DNA from: Brevundimonas intermedia
GTDB lineage: Bacteria; Pseudomonadota; Alphaproteobacteria; Caulobacterales; Caulobacteraceae
DNA length: 64,000 nucleotides
Direction of reading: 5' to 3'
Assembly: GCF_004614235.1 (NCBI RefSeq)
Contig: NZ_SPVH01000004.1
Coordinates: 25,974-89,973 of the forward strand
The translations under genes and the position numbers were made by a program. Shown piece after piece: positions 8,640 to 16,292 of this stretch. Under the pieces are notes generated by a model. That model made no database searches. It saw nothing but the letters and a program-made list of their open reading frames with translations, and was not told the DNA's origin. The first letter of the stretch is position 1, and every line of letters starts with the position of its first letter.

Positions 8640-10052
8640 ATGAGCCGTTCGACGACCTCCTACGACCTGGTGATCATCGGCGGCGGGCCGGGCGGATACC
8701 CGTGTGCGATCCGGGCGAGCCAGCTCGGCCTGTCGGTGGCGGTCATCGACGACCGCGAACTGCTCGGGGGGACCTGCCTGAACATCGGGTGCATTCCGTC
8801 CAAGGCGCTGCTCCAGGCCACCGAGCGGCTGGAGATGGCGCGCAATCTCGAAGCGTTCGGCGTCATGGTAGACAATGTGCGGGCCGATCTTGACGGTGTC
8901 ATGCGGCACAAGGGCAAGGTGGTGACCGAGCTTGGCGAAGGGGTCGCCTACCTCCTGCGCAAGCACAAGGTCGCCCGCTTCCAGGGCCGCGGGCGGCTGC
9001 TGGCGCGCGACCGGGTGGAGGTGCGCGCCGCGGACGGCGCTTTCGAGGTGCAGGCCAGCAAGGCGGTGGTCATCGCCAGCGGATCGGAAGCGGCGACCTT
9101 GCCCGACCTGCCCATCGACGAGCGGCGAATCGTCACCTCCGCCGGCGCCCTGAGCCTGACGGCGGCGCCGCGCCATCTGGCGGTGATCGGCGGCGGCTAC
9201 GTCGGACTGGAGCTGGGGTCGGTCTGGCGTCGGCTCGGCAGCGAGGTCACGGTCATCGAGGTGCTCGACCGGATCGCCTCCGGCGTCGACTCGGAGATGT
9301 CGGCGGCGCTGCACAAGGTGCTCGAGGCCCAGGGCTTCCAGTTCTGCCTTGGGCATAAGGTGGTCGGATCGCGGATGGAGGGCGACGACGTCGTCCTCGA
9401 CGTCGAGCCCATGGGCGATGGCGCGCGAGGAACCATCAAGGCCGATGTCGTGCTGGTCTCCATCGGCCGACGGCCCGCAACCGCCAGGCTCGATCTGGAA
9501 ACGGTCGGCATTGCGCCCGACCGCAGGGGCTTTATTCCGGTGGACGAAGGGTTCCGGACCAGCGCCGACGGGGTCTACGCCATCGGCGACGTCATCGGCG
9601 GCGCCATGCTGGCCCACAAGGCGGAGGAGGAAGGGATCGCCCTGGCCGAACGCCTGGCGGGGGGCGCGGGCCATGTGGACTACGGAACGATTCCGGCGGT
9701 CGTCTATACCTGGCCGGAACTGGCCTCAGTCGGGCGCACCGAGGACGACCTCAAGGCGGCCGGCGTGGCCTATCGCGTCGGGCGCTTTCCGTTCTCGGCA
9801 AACGCCATGGCCAAGGCGCGGTTGGAGAAGAACGGGTTGGTCAAGGTGTTGGCGGACGCCAGGACGGACAAGATTCTCGGCGTGCACATCCTGGGGCCGG
9901 ACGCCGGCAGTCTGATCCATGAAGCGGTCGCCGTCATGCAATTCGGCGCGGCGGCCGAGGACGTGGCGCGGACGAGCCATGCGCATCCGACGCTTCCGGA
10001 AGCCTTGCGCGAGGCATGCCTGGCTGTGGCCGACCGCACGATCCACCTGTAA
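8640..10052 (+). CDS. lpdA: Dihydrolipoyl dehydrogenase
   Basis: FAD-dependent disulfide oxidoreductase that reoxidises dihydrolipoamide; 470 aa, the normal family length. The FAD dinucleotide fold is GGGPGGY (about 14-20), the redox-active disulfide is in GGTCLNIGCIPSK (about 43-55), the NAD fold is GGGYVGLELG (about 184-193), and the C-terminal His-Glu active-site pair lies in AHPTLPEALRE (about 446-456). It stands alone with no E1/E2 genes nearby, so it is likely an accessory paralogue acquired with this block rather than the pyruvate dehydrogenase E3. A mercuric-reductase-like role is not supported, because the N-terminal and C-terminal Hg-binding Cys are absent. Confidence 0.93.
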   Translation: MSRSTTSYDLVIIGGGPGGYPCAIRASQLGLSVAVIDDRELLGGTCLNIGCIPSKALLQATERLEMARNLEAFGVMVDNVRADLDGVMRHKGKVVTELGEGVAYLLRKHKVARFQGRGRLLARDRVEVRAADGAFEVQASKAVVIASGSEAATLPDLPIDERRIVTSAGALSLTAAPRHLAVIGGGYVGLELGSVWRRLGSEVTVIEVLDRIASGVDSEMSAALHKVLEAQGFQFCLGHKVVGSRMEGDDVVLDVEPMGDGARGTIKADVVLVSIGRRPATARLDLETVGIAPDRRGFIPVDEGFRTSADGVYAIGDVIGGAMLAHKAEEEGIALAERLAGGAGHVDYGTIPAVVYTWPELASVGRTEDDLKAAGVAYRVGRFPFSANAMAKARLEKNGLVKVLADARTDKILGVHILGPDAGSLIHEAVAVMQFGAAAEDVARTSHAHPTLPEALREACLAVADRTIHL

Positions 10053-10185
10053 CGAGCGCCGCGCCGCGTAGCTGCCCGGGCTGGCCACGCAGCGCCGTGG
10101 CGTCTCGGCGGACGGGGAGCCGTCGCCGCCTGCGAGCCCGGCCGCGTCGCGAATAAAGCGCGACAGTGCCGTCGCCTGAATGCTA

Positions 10186-10202
10186 TTGCGAGCCGCTCAC
10201 AA
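10186..10202. promoter_or_regulatory. Imperfect palindrome upstream of the FTR1 gene (possible Fur-type operator)
   Basis: TTGCGAG-CCG-CTCACAA is a dyad with one mismatch, ending 11 bp before the FTR1 start codon. Its TTGCGA core resembles alphaproteobacterial Fur-box halves, which would suit an iron permease, but the match is loose. The remaining 160-bp intergenic region shows no other clear signal. Confidence 0.3.
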
Positions 10203-10213
10203 CTAGGTCTCCC

Positions 10214-12145
10214 ATGCGCCCTCTGCTCCGCCTTTTCGCCCTGATGCTTGCGATGGGGCTGTCCGCACCCGCCCTGGCCCAGGCGCCGTCCGCCTCCGAG
10301 GCCCAGGTCGCCTGGCGACTGCTCGACTATGTGGCGGTCGACTATGCCGGCGCGGTTGCCAATGGTCAGGTGACCAATCCGGCCGAATACGGCGAGATGA
10401 TCGAGTTCGGCGGCCAAATCCGGACCCGCCTGGACGCCCTGCCGCCGAACCCGGCCAAGGCCGGCCTGATCCGTGACGCGGAGGCCCTGCAGGCGGCCAT
10501 CCTCGACAAGGCCGACCCGGGGGTCGTCGGGGCCCGGGCCAAGGCGCTGGCCGGCGCGGTGCTGGCGGCCTATCCGAGCCCGCTCGCGCCTTCGTTCCCG
10601 CCTGATCTGGCCCGCGGCGCGACCCTCTATGCCGAGCAATGCTCGGTCTGCCATGGCGTGACCGGACGCGCCGACGGCCCGGGCGCCGAGGGGCTCGACC
10701 CGCCTGCGATCGCCTTCGCGGATGTGGAGCGCGCCCGTCAGCGCAGCGTGTTCGGCCTCTACCAGGTGATCGATCAGGGGCTCGAGGGCACGGCCATGGC
10801 CAGCTTCGCCCATCTGCCGGCCGAGGATCGCTGGGCCTTGGCCTTCTACGTGGGCCGGTTCGCCTTCACCGACGCCGAAGCCGCCGAAGGTCGACGCCTC
10901 TGGGAGAGCGACGCGGCGATCCGCGCCGCGTTCCCTGACCTGGCCGCCCTCACCCAGGCCACCCCGGCGGAGCTGGCGACAAGGATCGGCGAGACGAAGG
11001 CGCGGGCGGTCATCGCTCACCTGCGTCGCCATCCCGAGGCGACGGTTCGCGCCGAGGGATCGACCCTGACCCTGGCCCGGACGCGACTGGCCGAAAGCGA
11101 GGCCGCCTATCGCCGGGGCGACCGCAAGGCCGCGACCGACCTCGCCCTCTCGGCCTATCTCGACGGCGTCGAACCGGTGGAGCCGGCGCTCGGCGCTCGT
11201 GACGGCGCCTTGCTGCGGCGGGTCGAGACGGCCATGACCGACCTGCGCATCTCGATCAGCAGGCGCGCGCCGACCCAGGAGGTCGCGGACCGGGTCGCCC
11301 GCGCGAACGCCCTGCTGGACACGGCCGAACGCGCCCTCGCGCCCCAGGAGGCGGACAATCTCGCCAGCTTCCTCGGCGCTTTCACCATCCTGCTGCGCGA
11401 AGGGCTGGAAGCCATCCTCATCGTGGTGGCGATGATCGCCTTCCTGAGGAAGGCCGAACGGCCCGAGGTGCTGCGCTACGTCCACGGCGGCTGGGTGGCC
11501 GCGCTGGTCGCCGGCGGCGCCACCTGGGCGGCCGCGACCTTCTTCATCTCCATCAGCGGCGCCAGCCGGGAGCTCACCGAAGGATTCGGCTCGCTCCTGG
11601 CGGCCGTGGTGCTCGTCTCGGTCGGCATCTGGATGCATGGGAAGTCGCACGCCGACGCCTGGCAGACCTATATCCGCGACAAGCTCTCCCACGCGCTGTC
11701 GAAGCGGTCGGCCTGGTTCCTGTTCCTGCTGGCCTTCATCGTCGTCTATCGCGAGGTGTTCGAGACCATCCTCTTCTATGCGGCGATCTGGAGCCAGGGC
11801 GGCCATCTCGGCATGCTGGCCGGCGCCCTGACGGCGGTGGCCATCCTGGCCGTGGTGGCCTGGGCCTTGCTGGCCTACAGCATGCGCCTCCCGATCGGCC
11901 GGTTCTTCTCGCTGAGCTCGATCCTCATGGCCATCCTGTCGGTCGTCCTCGTCGGCAAGGGCGTGGCTGCGCTGCAGGAGGCGGGCTGGCTCGATGTCCA
12001 TCCGCTGGAGTGGATCCCCCGCATCGAGATCCTCGGTCTTTATCCGACGGTCGAGGGCGTCGCCGTTCAGCTTCTGACGATTGCTATCCTCGTGGTCGGC
12101 TTCTCCCGGCATGCGGCGCCGAAGGGCGCGCGCCCAGCCTCTTGA
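10214..12145 (+). CDS. Cytochrome c-FTR1 fusion: iron/lead permease (PbrT/FTR1-like)
   Basis: Predicted inner-membrane importer of oxidised iron (FTR1) or Pb(II) (PbrT); 643 aa from ATG 10214, which is followed by a clean signal peptide ending at PALAQA. A periplasmic domain holds a c-type heme site CSVCHG near residue 140, with TAMASFAHL supplying a candidate axial Met. An FTR1 domain follows with seven or so helices. The ferric-binding motif REGLEAIL is near residue 394 and its partner REVFET near 512, the paired RExxE motifs of FTR1. Heme-FTR1 fusions of about 640 aa are typical of PbrT. Together with the PbrR-like sensor and PbrC-like LspA this suggests a remnant pbr-type lead locus. Confidence 0.88.
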   Translation: MRPLLRLFALMLAMGLSAPALAQAPSASEAQVAWRLLDYVAVDYAGAVANGQVTNPAEYGEMIEFGGQIRTRLDALPPNPAKAGLIRDAEALQAAILDKADPGVVGARAKALAGAVLAAYPSPLAPSFPPDLARGATLYAEQCSVCHGVTGRADGPGAEGLDPPAIAFADVERARQRSVFGLYQVIDQGLEGTAMASFAHLPAEDRWALAFYVGRFAFTDAEAAEGRRLWESDAAIRAAFPDLAALTQATPAELATRIGETKARAVIAHLRRHPEATVRAEGSTLTLARTRLAESEAAYRRGDRKAATDLALSAYLDGVEPVEPALGARDGALLRRVETAMTDLRISISRRAPTQEVADRVARANALLDTAERALAPQEADNLASFLGAFTILLREGLEAILIVVAMIAFLRKAERPEVLRYVHGGWVAALVAGGATWAAATFFISISGASRELTEGFGSLLAAVVLVSVGIWMHGKSHADAWQTYIRDKLSHALSKRSAWFLFLLAFIVVYREVFETILFYAAIWSQGGHLGMLAGALTAVAILAVVAWALLAYSMRLPIGRFFSLSSILMAILSVVLVGKGVAALQEAGWLDVHPLEWIPRIEILGLYPTVEGVAVQLLTIAILVVGFSRHAAPKGARPAS

Positions 12146-12271
12146 GCGGGCGTCTCCGCCTGAGGCCCAACTGCGGCCCGCGGGTTTCGGAGCTCCTTGG
12201 GCGCCGATAGCCGCGCAGTCCGCGGATACCCAGGGTGCGGGGGCCGCCTATAGTGTGCGAGGCCTCCCTTG

Positions 12272-12370
12272 GTGCGGAGATTAGGCGTCCTATTCTCCGC
12301 ACTTCACGCGGAGAACAGCCTTGCTCCTGCGGCGCATAACGCCCATATTCCCCGCAAGGAGTGCGGGGAA
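12272..12370. promoter_or_regulatory. Array of ATTCYCCGCA-type inverted repeats in the fic leader
   Basis: Five half-sites of one motif lie in 99 bp. GTGCGGAGA (12272-12280) pairs with TCTCCGCAC (12294-12302). TTCTCCGC (12293-12300) pairs with GCGGAGAA (12308-12315). TTCCCCGCA (12348-12356) pairs with TGCGGGGAA (12362-12370). The last dyad has a five-base loop, AGGAG, which is the Shine-Dalgarno sequence, and its right arm ends on the A of the start ATG. The array could be an operator for the Fic protein's own C-terminal winged-helix domain, an mRNA switch, or both. Confidence 0.6.
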
Positions 12371-13479
12371 TGGCGCAATACATCCATGAGATCGAAGGCT
12401 GGCCGCGTCTGGAATGGCGCGCTGACGCGCTTGCCGATCGCCTCCCAGCCGTCCGTCATCGCCAAGGCCTTCTGCTTGGCCGGATGCACACGCTCGGCTT
12501 CGACCTCCGCGCTGAAGCCGTCCTCGAGACCCTTACCGAAGATGTCCTGAAATCCAGCGAAATCGAAGGCGAGCTGCTCGACAAGGATCAGGTGCGATCC
12601 TCCATCGCCCGCCGCCTCGGCATGGATATCGGGGCCCTCGCCCCCGCGGATCGCAACGTCGAAGGCGTCGTCGAAATGATGCTCGACGCGACCCAGAACT
12701 TTGCGTCTCCGCTCACCGAGGAACGGCTGTTCGGCTGGCACGCCGCCCTGTTTCCGACCGGACGCAGCGGCATGACGAAGATCGTCGTCGGCGCCTGGCG
12801 CAACGAGAGCTCCGGCCCGATGCAGGTCGTCTCGGGCCCCTTCGGACGAGAGCGCGTGCACTATGAAGCGCCGCCCGCCGCCCGTCTGCAGGACGAGATG
12901 CGCGCGTTCCTCGACTGGTTCACTGACGAGCCGCGGACGGATCCGGTCCTCAAGGCCGCGATCGCCCACCTGTGGTTCGTGACCATCCACCCGTTCGACG
13001 ACGGGAACGGCCGGATCGCCCGGGCGATCGCCGACATGGCGCTCGCCCGTTCCGAGAAAAGCGCCCAGCGGTTCTACAGCATGTCCGCCCAGATCCGGCT
13101 GGAGCGCAAGGACTACTACGCGACCCTGGAGACGACCCAGAAAGGCGCGCTGGACGTGACCCTCTGGCTGGACTGGTTCCTCGGCTGCCTCGATCGCGCA
13201 TTCGACGGCGCGGAAACCACCCTGACCCATGTGATGCGCAAGGCGCGCTTCTGGGAGGCGCTCGCAGGTCAGACGTTGAGCGAGCGCCAGAGCACGGTCA
13301 TCAACCGGCTGCTCGACGGCTTCGAAGGCAAGCTCACCTCGACCAAATGGGCGGCGCTGACGAAGTCCTCGCCCGACACGGCCTTGCGCGACATCAAAGA
13401 TCTGGTGGACCGGGGCATCCTCGTGAAGGATGACGGCGGGGGACGCAGCACAAGCTATTCTCTGGTCGATCGAGGATAA
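12370..13479 (+). CDS. Fic family protein with DUF4172 N-terminus and C-terminal winged helix
   Basis: Probable AMP-transferase; 369 aa. ATG 12370 is preferred over GTG 12361 because AAGGAG (12356-12361) then sits 8 nt upstream. Order: DUF4172-type N-terminal helices (about 1-80) containing the autoinhibitory SSEIEGE near residue 61, the Fic core with HPFDDGNGRIAR near residue 206 (catalytic His plus the DGNGR phosphate loop), and a C-terminal winged-helix domain (about 300-369, LSERQSTVINRLL...). The inhibitory motif lies N-terminal to the core, as in class II Fic proteins. No separate antitoxin gene is seen. The C-terminal domain may let it bind its own leader, which is full of inverted repeats. 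Confidence 0.92.
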   Translation: MAQYIHEIEGWPRLEWRADALADRLPAVRHRQGLLLGRMHTLGFDLRAEAVLETLTEDVLKSSEIEGELLDKDQVRSSIARRLGMDIGALAPADRNVEGVVEMMLDATQNFASPLTEERLFGWHAALFPTGRSGMTKIVVGAWRNESSGPMQVVSGPFGRERVHYEAPPAARLQDEMRAFLDWFTDEPRTDPVLKAAIAHLWFVTIHPFDDGNGRIARAIADMALARSEKSAQRFYSMSAQIRLERKDYYATLETTQKGALDVTLWLDWFLGCLDRAFDGAETTLTHVMRKARFWEALAGQTLSERQSTVINRLLDGFEGKLTSTKWAALTKSSPDTALRDIKDLVDRGILVKDDGGGRSTSYSLVDRG

Positions 13480-13595
13480 GCGCCTCCCCATGGCGCCGGC
13501 GAGGCTCTGCGCCGTGCGGCTCCACTGAAGACCCTGCCTCGACAGGGAGGATCGCAATTCGCCAGTTCTGGCGCGTTACCGCCAAAAACGCAGCC

Positions 13596-14351
13596 TCAGG
13601 CCTGGCGTGCGATAGCAATGGCCGAGAGGTCGGACGCGGCATCCACCAAAACTCCGGCCGCCTTGCGCTCCGAATAGCGGTCCACGAGCTGAACGGCGTG
13701 GGGCCGGACCAGGATGGTGAAGCGCACCAGTTCCTCCATCACATCGACAATCCGCTCATAGTAGGCCGAGGGTTTCATCCGGCCGGCCTCGTCGAATTCC
13801 TGGAAGGCCTTGGCCACGCTCGACTGGTTGGGGATGGTGACCATCCGCATCCAGCGGCCCAGAAGGCGCAGAGTGTTGACGGCGTTGAAGCTCTGGGACC
13901 CGCCCGACACCTGCATGACGGCGAGCGTCCGGCCCTGGGTCGGGCGCATGCCGCCCAGGCTCAACGGCAGGTGATCGATCTGCAGCTTCATCAGTCCGGA
14001 GACCTGGCCGTGCCGCTCCGGGCTGCACCAGACCATGCCCTCCGACCACAAGGCGTGTTCGCGCAACTCGCGCACCGCCGGGTGGTCGTCGTCGCCGGGC
14101 GCGCCCGGCAGGGGCAGGTCGGTGGGGTCGAAGATGCGGGTCTCGCATCCCATTTGCTGCAGCAGGCGGGCCGCTTCCTCGACGCAGAACCGCGAATACG
14201 ACCGCTCGCGCAGCGATCCGTACAGGAGAAGGATACGCGGCGCCGGCTCGGTCGGGCCCAGTCCACGGGCGGGATCGGCGGACAGATAGGCCGCGTCCAG
14301 AGCCGGCAGATGATCCGGGTCCGGCAGCGAGCGCAGGCGGGTGAAGGTCAT
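13596..14351 (-). CDS. arsH: ArsH-type NADPH-dependent FMN reductase
   Basis: Flavoprotein linked to organoarsenical oxidation and arsenic resistance; 251 aa. Start ATG 14351 is preceded by AAGGAC, while the open frame extends further only through unrelated sequence. The flavodoxin-like fold opens with [15 protein letters not shown] (FMN phosphate loop), then [22 protein letters not shown] and [17 protein letters not shown], all highly characteristic of ArsH. No arsR, arsC or arsB lies beside it. It converges on fic with a 116-bp gap. Confidence 0.93.
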   Translation of the reverse strand: MTFTRLRSLPDPDHLPALDAAYLSADPARGLGPTEPAPRILLLYGSLRERSYSRFCVEEAARLLQQMGCETRIFDPTDLPLPGAPGDDDHPAVRELREHALWSEGMVWCSPERHGQVSGLMKLQIDHLPLSLGGMRPTQGRTLAVMQVSGGSQSFNAVNTLRLLGRWMRMVTIPNQSSVAKAFQEFDEAGRMKPSAYYERIVDVMEELVRFTILVRPHAVQLVDRYSERKAAGVLVDAASDLSAIAIARQA

Positions 14352-14752
14352 CACAGGTCCTTGGTCAGACAGGCGGCCGACGCCGGCCAGACGTCCGCGA
14401 AGTCCGACGTGCGGACGAGCGATAGACCGGGCCGGTCCTATTAAGGTCACTACAGGACGGTGAACAGCAATCGCTCGGGACCGCGCCGAGACCGCGACAC
14501 CCTGACCGTCGCCAAACCCCGCGGGATCCTTCAGAGAGTCAAAGGCGGCGGTTGACGGATACGAGGCAAGAAGCTGCGGGCAACAACATTCCAAGGCACT
14601 ATTTTCCCGTGACCTGCTCGCGGGTCGATCTCCGCAAAAATTAGTTCGGTGTTTTCAGCAGATTTCAGGGGCCTTCACCGCAATGCGCCATGCCAATGGA
14701 CAGGCGAGCGCTCGCCAGCAAAAGATTTTTGGTAGCGGTGTGGTAGCGGCGT
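14352..14752. other. Intergenic region between arsH and the tRNA-Gly terminator
   Basis: About 400 bp with no gene I can support. Short open frames here are either N-terminal extensions of arsH or antisense noise. The right part is visibly less GC-rich and contains a short tandem (GGTAGCGGTGTGGTAGCGGC at 14731-14750). This is the kind of sequence found where an island meets a tRNA attachment site, but no integrase or direct repeat of the tRNA 3' end is present in the window. Confidence 0.4.
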
Positions 14753-14787
14753 AAAAAATAGGGTGGGCGATCCCGTTGGGATCGCCC
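14753..14787 (-). terminator. Rho-independent terminator of the tRNA-Gly gene
   Basis: Perfect 10-bp stem GGGCGATCCC (14765-14774) / GGGATCGCCC (14778-14787) with a 3-nt loop. Read leftward it is followed within a few bases by a six-T run (A6 at 14753-14758 on the given strand). It lies 35 bp past the tRNA 3' end. Confidence 0.88.
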
Positions 14788-14822
14788 TGCCATAACCTAT
14801 TGATTGCCTTGGCAATCTCGAC

Positions 14823-14897
14823 TGGAGCGGGCGAAGAGATTCGAACTCTCGACCCCAACCTTGGCAAGGTTGTGCTCTACCACTGAGCTACGCCCGC
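14823..14897 (-). tRNA. tRNA-Gly (anticodon GCC)
   Basis: A 75-nt cloverleaf including an encoded CCA. The acceptor stem is GCGGGCG/CGCCCGC, the D arm contains AGCTCAGTGGTAGAGC, the anticodon stem CAACC/GGTTG encloses TTGCCAA (anticodon GCC), and the T arm has GAGAGTTCGAATCTC. Discriminator U is followed by CCA at 14823-14825. Confidence 0.97.
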
Positions 14898-15015
14898 ACT
14901 CCGTAGGAGCTAGGTGCGCTCCCCGTCGAGGAGGGGGCGTATAGCGGAGGGTTGAGCGGTCCTGCAAGAGTGAATTTGCAAAAAGCGACCAAGCCCTGCC
15001 CACGCCCCCCGCGCG

Positions 15016-15798
15016 TCAGCGCGGCGCCAGCCTGATCGCCCCGTCCAGGCGGATGCATTCGCCGTTGATATAGACGTTGCGGGCCAGTTCCAGCACCAGC
15101 GACGCATAGTCGGCGGGCGTGCCCAGGCGGCTGGGGAAGGGGATGGCGGCGGCCAGGGCGTCCTGGATCTTCTGGTCCATGCCGGCCATCATCGGCGTCC
15201 ACATGATGCCGGGCAGGATGGTGTTGCAGCGCACCCCTTCCTGGGCCAGGTCGCGCGCCACCGGCAAGGTCATGGCGTAGACGCCGCCCTTGGACGCCGA
15301 ATAGGCCGCCTGACCGATCTGGCCGTCCTGGGCCGCCACAGAGGCGGTGTTGACGATCAGACCGCGCTCGCCGTCCGCCATGGGCTCCAGCGTCACCATG
15401 CCCGCCGCCGACTGCGACAGGACGCGGAAGGTGCCGAACAGATTGACCCGCACGGTGCGCTCGAACTGGGCCATGTCATGGGCGCGGATCTCGCCGGTGT
15501 CCTTCTTGCGCGAGACGGTCTTCTGGCCCGTGGCGATACCGGCGCAGTTGACGGTCAGCCGCTCCTGGCCGTGGGCGGCGCGGGCTTTTTCGAAGGCCGC
15601 GGCGACCGAGGCGTCGTCGGTGACATCGACCTGGCAGAAGACTCCCCCGATTTCCCTGGCGATTTCCTCGCCCCGCTCGGCGTTCAGGTCGAACAGGGCG
15701 ACCCGTGCGCCCGTGGCGGCGATGGCGCGCGCGGTGCCTTCGCCGAGGCCGGACGCCCCGCCCGTGACCACGGCGGCGATGGTGTTGTCGAGTTTCAT
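15016..15798 (-). CDS. SDR-family 3-hydroxyacyl-CoA dehydrogenase type
   Basis: NAD(P)-dependent short-chain dehydrogenase; 260 aa. The cofactor loop is TGGASGLGEGTARA (about 12-25) with an Asp after beta-2 (FDLNAE), which favours NAD+. NCAG, the catalytic Ser in NTASVAA and YSASK (Tyr/Lys) are all present. Overall sequence resembles type-2 3-hydroxyacyl-CoA dehydrogenase (HSD17B10-like), so a role in fatty or branched-chain acyl-CoA oxidation is likely. It is divergent from the small DUF1232 gene. Confidence 0.88.
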   Translation of the reverse strand: MKLDNTIAAVVTGGASGLGEGTARAIAATGARVALFDLNAERGEEIAREIGGVFCQVDVTDDASVAAAFEKARAAHGQERLTVNCAGIATGQKTVSRKKDTGEIRAHDMAQFERTVRVNLFGTFRVLSQSAAGMVTLEPMADGERGLIVNTASVAAQDGQIGQAAYSASKGGVYAMTLPVARDLAQEGVRCNTILPGIMWTPMMAGMDQKIQDALAAAIPFPSRLGTPADYASLVLELARNVYINGECIRLDGAIRLAPR

Positions 15799-15854
15799 CC
15801 TGGTCGTTCCTATGTATTGTTTGAACCTGAGTTTCTTTTGAGGATTTAGCGGCC

Positions 15855-16253
15855 ATGACCGCCAAAGCCAAACCCGCCGATCCGTCTGACGCCCTGGACC
15901 CGAAAAAGGCCCTCGTCCCTTCCGTCGTGAAGGTCAACGAGGCGCGCGTGACCAGGGGCTTCTGGCCCAAGATCACCCGCACGGCCGCCCGCATCCCCTT
16001 CGCCGACCAGGCCCTGGCCGCCTGGTACGCCGCGCGCGATCCCGAGACGCCGATGGCGGCCAAGGGCATGATCTTCGCCGGCCTGGCCTATTTCGTCCTG
16101 CCGGTGGACGCCATCCCCGACATCTTCGCGGGCATCGGCTACACCGACGACGCCGCCGTGATCACGGCGGTGCTGGCCATGGTCGGCGCCAGCATCAAAC
16201 GCCGCCACCGCGACAAGGCCGAGGATGCGGTGCAGCGGTTGAAGTCGAAATAA
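15855..16253 (+). CDS. YkvA/DUF1232 family membrane protein
   Basis: Function unknown; 132 aa. The DUF1232 signature is AAKGMIFAGLAYFVLPVDAIPD (about 66-90) followed by GIGYTDDAAVI, which together form the conserved hydrophobic hairpin. The N-terminus is charged and the C-terminus basic (KRRHRDKAED). It ends 2 bp before a strong hairpin that separates it from a convergent gene. Confidence 0.88.
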   Translation: MTAKAKPADPSDALDPKKALVPSVVKVNEARVTRGFWPKITRTAARIPFADQALAAWYAARDPETPMAAKGMIFAGLAYFVLPVDAIPDIFAGIGYTDDAAVITAVLAMVGASIKRRHRDKAEDAVQRLKSK

Positions 16254-16255
16254 TG

Positions 16256-16292
16256 ATCCTCCCCCGAGAAGCGTAGCGGAACGGGGGAGGAT
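16256..16292. terminator. Bidirectional hairpin / REP-like palindrome between convergent genes
   Basis: Perfect 11-bp arms ATCCTCCCCCG (16256-16266) and CGGGGGAGGAT (16282-16292) around a 15-nt loop. It fills the whole gap between two convergent stop codons, so it probably terminates both transcripts. The CTCCCC/GGGGAG core recurs at 23159, 25140 and 36709, which marks it as a member of an interspersed repeat family. Confidence 0.75.

Noticed and set aside
8640..10052. Mercuric reductase instead of lpdA
   Set aside because: No N-terminal HMA domain and no C-terminal vicinal Cys pair; length and CLNIGC motif fit dihydrolipoyl dehydrogenase.
7737..12112. Long leftward ORFs of 645 and 780 aa (7737-9674 and 9770-12112)
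   Set aside because: They lie opposite well-identified P450, lpdA and FTR1 genes and have the same low-complexity antisense composition; no family features.
12370..13479. Fic-antitoxin (FicTA) pair
   Set aside because: The inhibitory SSEIEGE motif is inside the Fic protein itself and no small antitoxin ORF precedes it.
14655..14867. 70-aa leftward ORF overlapping the tRNA-Gly 3' part
   Set aside because: Reads through the tRNA and its terminator, so it cannot be a real gene; no integrase motif.
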